Assembly (NCBI GenBank): GCA_025458985.1
Contig: JALORM010000059.1
Coordinates: forward strand, 1 to 8,370
From: Paracoccaceae bacterium
GTDB taxonomy: Bacteria > Pseudomonadota > Alphaproteobacteria > Rhodobacterales > Rhodobacteraceae
Length of the DNA stretch: 8,370 nt
Direction of reading: 5' to 3'
A program made the translations under genes and the position numbers. Below are positions 1-5,775 of this stretch, piece after piece (position 1 is the first letter of the stretch; each line of letters begins with the position of its first letter). The notes beneath the pieces were generated by a model that worked only from the letters and a program-made list of their open reading frames with translations, ran no database searches and was not told the origin of the DNA.

Positions 1-65
1 TCCGGATCGAGGAGAAGGCCCTCCCTCTGAACATCGCGCGCGGCACCGGGCAGTATCCGCTTGCA

Positions 66-83
66 TTGTCACACTCCTGTTTG
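66..83 (+). promoter_or_regulatory. Possible degenerate Pho box upstream of ugpB
   Basis: Two 7-base units, TTGTCAC (66-72) and CTGTTTG (77-83), are separated by 4 bases. This is the 11-bp spacing of PhoB sites (CTGTCAT-N4-CTGTCAT). The first unit matches 5 of 7 consensus bases and the second 4 of 7. Ugp operons are classic PhoB-regulated phosphate-starvation genes in E. coli and rhizobia, so a site about 70 bp before the ugpB start would make sense. The match is weak, no good -10 element is obvious downstream, and the same bases could be the ribosome binding site and start of a short reverse-strand frame. The call rests on spacing plus context. Confidence 0.3.
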
Positions 84-86
84 TTT

Positions 87-105
87 GCTTCCGGAACTTC
101 GAAGC
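87..105. repeat. Short inverted repeat in ugpB leader
   Basis: GCTTC (87-91) and GAAGC (101-105) form an inverted repeat with a 9-base spacer. Two smaller perfect palindromes lie inside it: TTCCGGAA at 89-96 and CTTCGAAG at 97-104. It sits between the Pho-box-like repeat and the ribosome binding site. It could be an operator or a small RNA hairpin in the leader. Nothing identifies a cognate regulator, and palindromes this short also occur by chance. Confidence 0.25.
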
Positions 106-150
106 TCGGGGAACACAACCCGCGATACACCTCTGGGAGGACACGTCGAC

Positions 151-1464
151 ATGATACAGCTCAAGACCCACCTGCTCGCGTTCGCCGCGGCAGCGACGAT
201 CGCACCCGCCGCGCAGGCGCAGACCGAAATCCAGTGGTGGCATGCCTTCACCGGCCGCCTGGGGGAACTGCTCGACGCCCAGGTAGCGGCGTTCAACGCC
301 AGCCAGTCGGACTACAGGGTCGTGGCCAGCCACAAGGGCAACTATTCCGAGGCGCTCAACGCCGGCATCGCCGCGTTCCGCGCGGGCGAGCAGCCGCATC
401 TCCTGCAGGTCTTCGAGGTCGGCACCGCCACCATGATGGCCGCCCGCTCGGCCATCGTGCCCGTCTACGAGGTGATGTCCGATTCGGGCCTTCCCTTCGA
501 CCCGCAGGCCTACATCCCGTCGGTCACGGGCTACTACACCGACACAGAAGGCAACATGCTGTCCTTCCCCTACAACGCCTCGACACCGGTCATGTACGTG
601 AACCGCACGTTGCTGGAGCAGGCCGGGATCGACCCGGACGTGGACCTGTCAACGTGGGAGGCGGTCGGGCCGGTGCTTGACCAGCTGAAGGCGGCGGGCG
701 TCGCCTGCCCGTTCACGACGGCCTGGCAGAGCTGGGTGCATCTGGAAAGCTTCTCGGCCTACCACGACGTGCCCTTCGCCACGCGCTCGAACGGGTTCGA
801 GGGGACGGACGCCGAGCTGACCTTCAACGGCCCGCTCCAGATCGCGCATACCGACACGCTGGGGCAGTGGGCCAGGGACGGAAAGTTCATCTATGCCGGC
901 CGCCGCAACGAATCCGGGGCGAACTTCCGCGCCGGCGAATGCGCGATCTTCACCGAAAGCTCGGCGGGCTATGCCGGCGTGAAGGCCGAGGCGCAGTTCG
1001 ACTGGGATATTCGCCCGCTGCCCTACTGGCCCAGTGCCGAGGGCGCGCCGCAGAACACCATCATCGGGGGCGCGTCGCTCTGGGTGATGGCCGGGCACGA
1101 GCCCGAGGAGTACAAGGGCGTGGCGGCCTTCCTGGGCTATCTCTCGTCGCCCGAGGTGCAGGCGCAATGGCACCAGGACACCGGCTACCTGCCTGCCACC
1201 ACGGCGGCGGCCGAACTGACCGCCTCGCAGGGCTTCTACGAAGCGAACCCCGGGACCGAGATCGCGGGAGAACAGATGACGGCCAAACCTCCGACCGCGA
1301 ACTCCAAGGGGCTGCGGCTCGGCTCGTTCGATCAGATCCGCACGATCATCGACGAAGAGCTCGAGGGCGTCTGGTCCGGCGACAAGGACGCCACGACGGC
1401 GCTGAACTCGGCCGTTGAACGCGGCAACGAGCTTCTGCGCCGGTTCGAAGCAGCCAACCGCTAA
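151..1464 (+). CDS. ugpB: sn-glycerol-3-phosphate ABC transporter, periplasmic substrate-binding protein UgpB
   Basis: This is the periplasmic receptor that captures sn-glycerol-3-phosphate or glycerophosphodiesters and delivers them to UgpA/UgpE. The start at 151 is preferred over in-frame upstream codons because GGGAGG lies at 135-140 and the protein then begins with a clean Sec signal peptide (basic start, Ala-rich core, cleavage probably after Ala-Gln-Ala at residues 21-23). The 437 aa length is almost that of E. coli UgpB (438). Family motifs are KGNY (62-65), EVGTATMM (89-96), GGASLWVM (306-313), TGYLP (344-348) and KGLRLG (386-391). The ligand contacts I recall for E. coli UgpB (Tyr65, Glu89, Ser144, Ser270, Gly307, Tyr346, Arg397) are all present at the same numbers. 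It is the first gene of ugpBAEC and is followed by a strong RNA hairpin, which fits a binding protein made in excess over its permeases. The assignment is very secure. Confidence 0.95.
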   Translation: MIQLKTHLLAFAAAATIAPAAQAQTEIQWWHAFTGRLGELLDAQVAAFNASQSDYRVVASHKGNYSEALNAGIAAFRAGEQPHLLQVFEVGTATMMAARSAIVPVYEVMSDSGLPFDPQAYIPSVTGYYTDTEGNMLSFPYNASTPVMYVNRTLLEQAGIDPDVDLSTWEAVGPVLDQLKAAGVACPFTTAWQSWVHLESFSAYHDVPFATRSNGFEGTDAELTFNGPLQIAHTDTLGQWARDGKFIYAGRRNESGANFRAGECAIFTESSAGYAGVKAEAQFDWDIRPLPYWPSAEGAPQNTIIGGASLWVMAGHEPEEYKGVAAFLGYLSSPEVQAQWHQDTGYLPATTAAAELTASQGFYEANPGTEIAGEQMTAKPPTANSKGLRLGSFDQIRTIIDEELEGVWSGDKDATTALNSAVERGNELLRRFEAANR

Positions 1465-1470
1465 CGGACC

Positions 1471-1510
1471 TCCGGGGGGCGGCGCCGCCGTCCCCCGGAC
1501 CGCCCCCCGG
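1471..1510 (+). promoter_or_regulatory. Intercistronic GC-rich stem-loops between ugpB and ugpA
   Basis: The 54-bp gap between ugpB and ugpA contains two perfect but mutually exclusive pairings. In the first, TCCGGGGG (1471-1478) pairs with CCCCCGGA (1492-1499), and the GC-rich interior can extend the stem. In the second, CCGGGGGGCGG (1472-1482) pairs with CCGCCCCCCGG (1500-1510), leaving a 17-base loop. There is no T-tract, so this is not a normal intrinsic terminator. Hairpins after the binding-protein gene of ABC operons commonly protect the upstream mRNA or damp expression of the permeases, and that is the likely role here. The second stem ends 8 bases before the ugpA start, which has no clear Shine-Dalgarno sequence. 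The structure could therefore affect ugpA initiation. Confidence 0.55.
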
Positions 1511-1518
1511 CAAGCCGC

Positions 1519-2400
1519 ATGGAAAAGCGCGTCACCTTCAAGGGCATCTGGCTGCCGATCCTGCTGGTCGCGCCGCAGGTGGCGGTCACGGGCGTCTTCT
1601 TCTTCTTCCCCGCAGGGCAGGCGATCTGGCAGTCGCTGTTCATTCCCGATCCGTTCGGGCTGTCGATGCAATGGGTGGGTCTGGGGAACTTCGAATACCT
1701 TCTCGGCAACTCCTTCTACCGGGCAAGCTTCCTCACCACCGCGATCTTCTCGGTCTCGGTCACGGTCGTCTCGATGGCCATCGCGCTCTACCTCGCGGTT
1801 CTGGCCGACCGGCTGATCAAGGGCTCGGGCACCTACCGGACGCTGCTCATCTGGCCCTACGCCGTCGCGCCCGCGGTGGCCGGTGTCCTGTGGCTGTTCA
1901 TGTTCAACACCCGCATCGGCGTGGTGACCTGGTACCTCGGCCAGCTCGGCTACGACTGGAACCATGTCCTGAACGAGGCCGAGGCGATGGGGCTCGTCGT
2001 GCTCGCCTCGAGCTGGGGGCGCATCAGCTACAATTTCCTGTTCTTCCTGGCGGGCCTTCAGGCGATTCCGCGCAGCGTGATCGAGGCCGCCGCCATCGAC
2101 GGCGCCCGCTTCTGGACGCGCTTCCGCACCATCGTCTGGCCGCTTCTGTCGCCGGTGACGTTCTTCCTGCTGGTCGTCAACATCGTCTACGCGTTCTTCG
2201 AGACCTTCGGGGTGATCCACACGATCACCGGTGGCGGGCCGCAGCAGGCGACCACGATCCTCGTCTACAAGGTCTATGCCGACGGCTTCGTGGGCCAGGA
2301 CCTCGGCTCCTCGGCCGCGCAGTCGGTGATCCTTCTGGTCGTCGTGGGCATCCTGACCGTCATCCAGTTCAAGTACATCGAGCGGAAGGTGCACTACTGA
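1519..2400 (+). CDS. ugpA: sn-glycerol-3-phosphate ABC transporter permease UgpA
   Basis: This inner-membrane permease forms the translocation channel with UgpE and couples to the UgpC ATPase. The 293 aa protein is close to E. coli UgpA (295) and shares characteristic stretches: WLPILLVAPQ (11-20), LGYDWNH (143-149), YNFLFF (171-176) and SSAAQSV (264-270). About six membrane segments can be read, near residues 11-33, 72-98, 107-130, 155-182, 208-232 and 266-284. The cytoplasmic EAA loop (EAAAIDGA...PLLSP, about 189-212), which docks on the ATPase, is intact. The ATG at 1519 is the sensible start because it gives the family-typical N-terminus. It has no good ribosome binding site, only GC-rich hairpin sequence upstream, so initiation may be weak or structure-dependent. 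The stop overlaps the ugpE start by one base. Confidence 0.95.
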   Translation: MEKRVTFKGIWLPILLVAPQVAVTGVFFFFPAGQAIWQSLFIPDPFGLSMQWVGLGNFEYLLGNSFYRASFLTTAIFSVSVTVVSMAIALYLAVLADRLIKGSGTYRTLLIWPYAVAPAVAGVLWLFMFNTRIGVVTWYLGQLGYDWNHVLNEAEAMGLVVLASSWGRISYNFLFFLAGLQAIPRSVIEAAAIDGARFWTRFRTIVWPLLSPVTFFLLVVNIVYAFFETFGVIHTITGGGPQQATTILVYKVYADGFVGQDLGSSAAQSVILLVVVGILTVIQFKYIERKVHY

Positions 2401-3245
2401 TGGCCGGCATGGTCGAAAAGCGCGGCCTGTCGCACTGGCTGACCCATGCCGGGCTGATCCTCGGCGTCCTCGTGATCTTCTTTCCGATCTGGCTTGCCTT
2501 CGTCGCCTCGACCGTCTCGCAGCAGGACATCGTCCGTCCGCCGATGCCGCTTCTTCCCGGCGACCAGTTCTTCGAGAACTACCGCCGCGCGCTCGTGGCG
2601 GGGGTGAACGCGCCGGTGGCGTGGATGCTGTTCAACTCGATGGTCATGGCAATGGGGATCGCCATCGGCAAGATCGTGATCTCGCTCCTGTCGGCCTTCG
2701 CGATCGTCTACTTTCGCTTTCCCGGGCGGATGCTGTTCTTCTGGCTGATCTTCCTGACGCTGATGCTGCCGGTGGAAGTGCGGATCGTGCCGACCTACGA
2801 GGTGATCGCCGGCTTCGGAATGCTGAACAGCTACACGGGCCTCATCCTGCCGCTGATCGCGTCGGCCACGGCGACCTTCCTCTTCCGCCAGTTCTTCCTG
2901 ACCATTCCCGACGAACTCGCCGAGGCCGCGCGGGTCGACGGCGCGGGGCCGATGCGCTTCTTCGTCGACATCCTCGTGCCGATGAGCCGGACGAACATTG
3001 CCGCGCTTTTCGTGATTTTGTTCATCTACGGCTGGAACCAGTACCTCTGGCCGCTTCTCATCACGACCGACCCGTCGATGAACACCATCGTGATGGGCAT
3101 CAAGCAGATGTTCCCGTCGGGCGACGACCTTGCGGACTGGCCGGTGATCATGGCGACGTCGATCCTGGCGATGCTGCCCCCCGTCGTGGTGGTGATCGCC
3201 ATGCAGAAGCTCTTCATCCGCGGCCTGGTAGACAGCGAGAAATAG
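2400..3245 (+). CDS. ugpE: sn-glycerol-3-phosphate ABC transporter permease UgpE
   Basis: This is the second inner-membrane permease of the Ugp importer. The ATG at 2400 shares its A with the ugpA stop (TGATG), a sign of coupled translation, and GGAAGG about 10 bases upstream can serve as ribosome binding site. The resulting 281 aa equals the length of E. coli UgpE. About six hydrophobic segments are visible, near residues 17-38, 76-105, 110-130, 141-163, 198-218 and 248-268. The EAA loop (EAARVDGAG...LVPMSR, about 175-197) is intact. Family features include the MLPVEVRIVPTYEV region (122-135) after the third segment and GWNQYLWPLL (211-220). The frame stays open far upstream into ugpA, but that part has no membrane-protein character and is shadow reading. 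The ugpC gene follows after 4 bases. Confidence 0.95.
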   Translation: MAGMVEKRGLSHWLTHAGLILGVLVIFFPIWLAFVASTVSQQDIVRPPMPLLPGDQFFENYRRALVAGVNAPVAWMLFNSMVMAMGIAIGKIVISLLSAFAIVYFRFPGRMLFFWLIFLTLMLPVEVRIVPTYEVIAGFGMLNSYTGLILPLIASATATFLFRQFFLTIPDELAEAARVDGAGPMRFFVDILVPMSRTNIAALFVILFIYGWNQYLWPLLITTDPSMNTIVMGIKQMFPSGDDLADWPVIMATSILAMLPPVVVVIAMQKLFIRGLVDSEK

Positions 3246-3249
3246 GATC

Positions 3250-4302
3250 ATGGCGACCGTCACGCTGACCGGCATCCACAAGAGCTACGGCAAGACCGAG
3301 GTCATCCACGGCATCGACATCGACATCGCCGACGGCGAACTCATCGTGATCGTCGGCCCGTCGGGCTGCGGGAAGTCGACACTGCTGCGGATGGTGGCGG
3401 GGCTCGAGACGATCACCAGCGGCGATCTTCTGATCGACGGCGCGCGCCTCAACGACGCCGAGCCGATGGACCGCAACATCGCGATGGTGTTCCAGAACTA
3501 CGCGCTCTACCCGCACATGAGCGTGGCCGACAACATGGGCTATGCGCTGAAGATCGCCCGTCGGCCCAAGGGCGAAATCGCCGAACGCGTGCAGGCGGCG
3601 GCGAAGATGCTCCAGCTCGAACCCTATCTCGCGCGCAAGCCGCGCGAGCTGTCCGGCGGGCAGCGGCAGCGCGTGGCGATGGGCCGGGCCATCGTGCGCG
3701 ACCCGGCGGTGTTCCTGTTCGACGAACCGCTGTCGAACCTCGATGCCAAGCTCAGGGTGCAGATGCGGCTGGAGATCAAGGCGCTCCAGCGCAAGCTCGG
3801 GGTCACCTCGCTCTACGTCACGCATGACCAGGTCGAGGCGATGACACTGGCCGACCGCATGATCGTGATGAATGCCGGGGTGGCCGAGCAGATCGGCACG
3901 CCGCTCGACGTCTACGAACGGCCCGCAACGGTCTTCGCGGCCCAGTTCATCGGCAGCCCCGCGATGAACGTGCTGCCCGCCCGGGCCGAGGGGCGCGTGG
4001 CGCGGCTGGCCAACGGCATCGGGATCGAGACCGGCACGGACGCGTCGGGCGACGTGCTTGTCGGAATGCGCCCCGAACACATGGAGCGCGACCCTGACGG
4101 CCCCATCGCGCTCGACATCCGGATGGCCGAGCCGCTGGGCGCCAACACCCTCCTCCACGGAAGCCTCGCCGGCATCGCGCAGGAGATCGTGGTAAGCCTT
4201 CCGGGCGTCCACCGCGAGGACGTGATGGCCGGCTCCGCCCGCTTCCGCATCGCGCCCGAGGCCTGCCACCTCTTCGACGCGGGGACAGGCCGCAGGCTCT
4301 GA
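3250..4302 (+). CDS. ugpC: sn-glycerol-3-phosphate ABC transporter ATP-binding protein UgpC
   Basis: This cytoplasmic ATPase powers Ugp import. The 350 aa protein belongs to the MalK/UgpC family (E. coli UgpC is 356 aa). All nucleotide-binding motifs are intact: Walker A GPSGCGKST (36-44), Q-loop Gln82, signature LSGGQ (134-138), Walker B VFLFDEP (154-160) with catalytic Glu159, D-loop SNLD (162-165) and H-loop His192. The linker FIGSPAMN (233-240) and GMRPEH (272-277) in the C-terminal TOBE region are typical of CUT1-type ATPases that serve UgpB-like or sugar receptors. The start lies 4 bases after the ugpE stop, with GAGAA at 3237-3241 as a modest ribosome binding site. Taken alone the sequence could also be a sugar-type MalK homologue; the operon settles the name. 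It ends the operon, and no ugpQ phosphodiesterase follows. Confidence 0.93.
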   Translation: MATVTLTGIHKSYGKTEVIHGIDIDIADGELIVIVGPSGCGKSTLLRMVAGLETITSGDLLIDGARLNDAEPMDRNIAMVFQNYALYPHMSVADNMGYALKIARRPKGEIAERVQAAAKMLQLEPYLARKPRELSGGQRQRVAMGRAIVRDPAVFLFDEPLSNLDAKLRVQMRLEIKALQRKLGVTSLYVTHDQVEAMTLADRMIVMNAGVAEQIGTPLDVYERPATVFAAQFIGSPAMNVLPARAEGRVARLANGIGIETGTDASGDVLVGMRPEHMERDPDGPIALDIRMAEPLGANTLLHGSLAGIAQEIVVSLPGVHREDVMAGSARFRIAPEACHLFDAGTGRRL

Positions 4303-4311
4303 GGGCAGCCT
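4294..4311. terminator. Weak hairpin at convergent junction
   Basis: AGGCT (4294-4298) and AGCCT (4307-4311) can form a 5-bp stem with an 8-base loop. It spans the ugpC stop codon and the 12-bp gap before the stop of the opposing amidohydrolase gene. There is no T-tract on either side, so it is a poor intrinsic terminator. It is listed only because both operons must end here and nothing better is visible. Rho-dependent termination or overlapping 3' ends are equally possible. Confidence 0.15.
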
Positions 4312-4314
4312 TCG

Positions 4315-5775
4315 CTACAGGGCAGGGTAGCTCGGCCGGAAGATTTCCTCGACCGGCGGGTGATGCAGCGTGCGCAGGGGGTACTTGGCGATCAGGCCGT
4401 CGAACTGCGCCTGCGCCCGGTCATGCCAGGCCGCAAGGTCGATCCCGGGAAGCTGGCGGTCCTGCATCACGACACGCCCGTTGATGATGGAGGTGCGGAA
4501 GTCACGGCCGGTGCCCGACAGCATCATCGTCTGGATCGGGTCGATCAGCTGGCCAAGGGCGAAATCCGACAGGTCGAACAGGGTCATGTCGGCCCTGGCC
4601 CCCGCAGCAAGGCGGCCGAGATCGGGACGGCCGAGGGCATCGGCGGCGTGGACCGTGGCCGCGTCGTAGAAATCGGCGGCCGAGCAGGCGGTGACGGACT
4701 TGTCCGCCACGCGGCAGAGGCTGATCCCGAGCCGCATGTTCTCGACCATGTCGGGGGGGAAGGTGTCGGTGCCAAGCCCGATGCGGACCCCCGCCGCCTT
4801 CAGGCGGGCGAAGCTTTCCATCGCGCCGCCGTAGCGCGACAGGACCAGCGGGCAGTGGATCAGCGTCGCGCCGGCATCCCGCAGCAGGCCCACGTCGTCC
4901 CCCTGTCGGGCGACCTGGCTGTGGCCGGTAACATAGACGCCATGCGGCAGCAGCGCCCGGGGGCCGAGAAAGCCCAGCGACGACAGCCATTCCAGCGGCG
5001 TCATGTCGTATCGGGCGACAATGGCGTCGAACTCGTCGAGGCTCTGGCAGCAGTGCAGGCGCACCGGCACACCCATGTCTGCGGAAGCCTGCGCCGAACG
5101 GCGGATCAGCTCCGGCGTGCAGTTCTCGATGCGGTCGGGGGCCAGCATGCCGCGGATCAGCCCGCCATGCGCGCCGTCGAAATCGCGGATGTAGCGTTCC
5201 GCATCGGCCAGACCCTTCAGGCCGCGCGCCTCGTCCCAGTGGGTGAAGAAGCTGCCGTCGGCGCGGACGACCTCGACCCCCGTCATGTAGCAGGGTCCGA
5301 GGTAGGCGCGGATGCCAAGCGCGGCGGCGCTTTCGGCCGAGCGGGCGAATTCGTCGTAGGTCTCGGCCCACCTGCGGTAGAACATCGAGGTGATCGGAAG
5401 CGCCGTGGTGATGCCGTTGCGGATGAGCTGGGCGAAGGCGTACTTCATCTTGAAGGTCTGCTCGTCGTCCGAATACATCTCGACCGGGCCGGCGGCGACG
5501 TAGTCCTCGGGCCAGGTCCGGCCCTTGGCCCAGTCGGGCTGGTTGTCGAACGCAAGCACGGTCGTGTCGAGATCGCCAAGCGCGTTGAGGTCAATGAACC
5601 CCGGGCCCAGCACGGCCCGCCCGCCGTCGATCTCGTGGTCCACCGGGCCCTCGTAGCCGCGCCCGACGAACAGGATCGTGTCGCCCCGGAAGACGACCTC
5701 CCCGTCGGTGAGGGTGCGGTGCGAGGTGCCGTCCCAGGCGATCACGTGGCTGGCGCGGACGCGGGTCGTGGTCAT
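4315..5775 (-). CDS. Divergent amidohydrolase-superfamily protein (ATZ/TRZ type) lacking the HxH metal motif
   Basis: This is a 486 aa cytoplasmic protein with the layout of ATZ/TRZ-type amidohydrolases: a small N-terminal beta domain (1-60), a TIM-barrel core, and a C-terminal return to the beta domain (about 390-445). The barrel entry PGFID (58-62) is present. The next residues are Leu63-Asn64-Ala65-Leu66, where the family normally has HxH. Other family positions are His241 (in HCCQS), His278 (LPHG), His307 (IHCP) and Asp337 (GTDTFPPD). The Glu normally three residues after the strand-5 His is Gln244. The start at 5775 is supported by GGGAGG nine bases upstream and by the ATGA overlap with the preceding gene's stop. 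Length is normal and there is no frameshift. It may be a hydrolase or deaminase with altered metal binding, or a non-catalytic partner of its neighbour. The substrate is unknown. Family assignment is firm; function is not. Confidence 0.85.
   Translation of the reverse strand: MTTTRVRASHVIAWDGTSHRTLTDGEVVFRGDTILFVGRGYEGPVDHEIDGGRAVLGPGFIDLNALGDLDTTVLAFDNQPDWAKGRTWPEDYVAAGPVEMYSDDEQTFKMKYAFAQLIRNGITTALPITSMFYRRWAETYDEFARSAESAAALGIRAYLGPCYMTGVEVVRADGSFFTHWDEARGLKGLADAERYIRDFDGAHGGLIRGMLAPDRIENCTPELIRRSAQASADMGVPVRLHCCQSLDEFDAIVARYDMTPLEWLSSLGFLGPRALLPHGVYVTGHSQVARQGDDVGLLRDAGATLIHCPLVLSRYGGAMESFARLKAAGVRIGLGTDTFPPDMVENMRLGISLCRVADKSVTACSAADFYDAATVHAADALGRPDLGRLAAGARADMTLFDLSDFALGQLIDPIQTMMLSGTGRDFRTSIINGRVVMQDRQLPGIDLAAWHDRAQAQFDGLIAKYPLRTLHHPPVEEIFRPSYPAL

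Noticed and set aside
1..68. Codon-like plus-strand reading in frame 3 (IEEKALPLN...), and a stop at 28-30 in frame 1, as possible tails of an upstream gene
   Set aside because: The frame 3 reading has G/C-rich third positions but no stop; it runs on into ugpB as an out-of-frame shadow until about 680. The frame 1 tail is only nine codons. Neither can be supported as a gene end.
1..72. Possible reverse-strand gene start at 66 (or GTG at 72) with AGGAG-like sequence at 74-78, running off the left edge
   Set aside because: Only about 22 codons are visible, their third positions are not G/C-rich as in the real genes here, and no family is recognisable. The same bases make up the Pho-box-like repeat. 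It cannot be decided without sequence to the left.
61..150. N-terminal extension of UgpB from a TTG at 61
   Set aside because: It would bury the signal peptide 30 residues inside the protein, whereas the ATG at 151 has a good ribosome binding site and gives the family-typical length.
649..2394. 581-codon reverse-strand open frame across ugpB and ugpA
   Set aside because: It is antisense to two secure genes. The predicted protein is a low-complexity Arg/Asp/His/Glu-rich sequence of the kind produced by the complement of GC-rich coding DNA.
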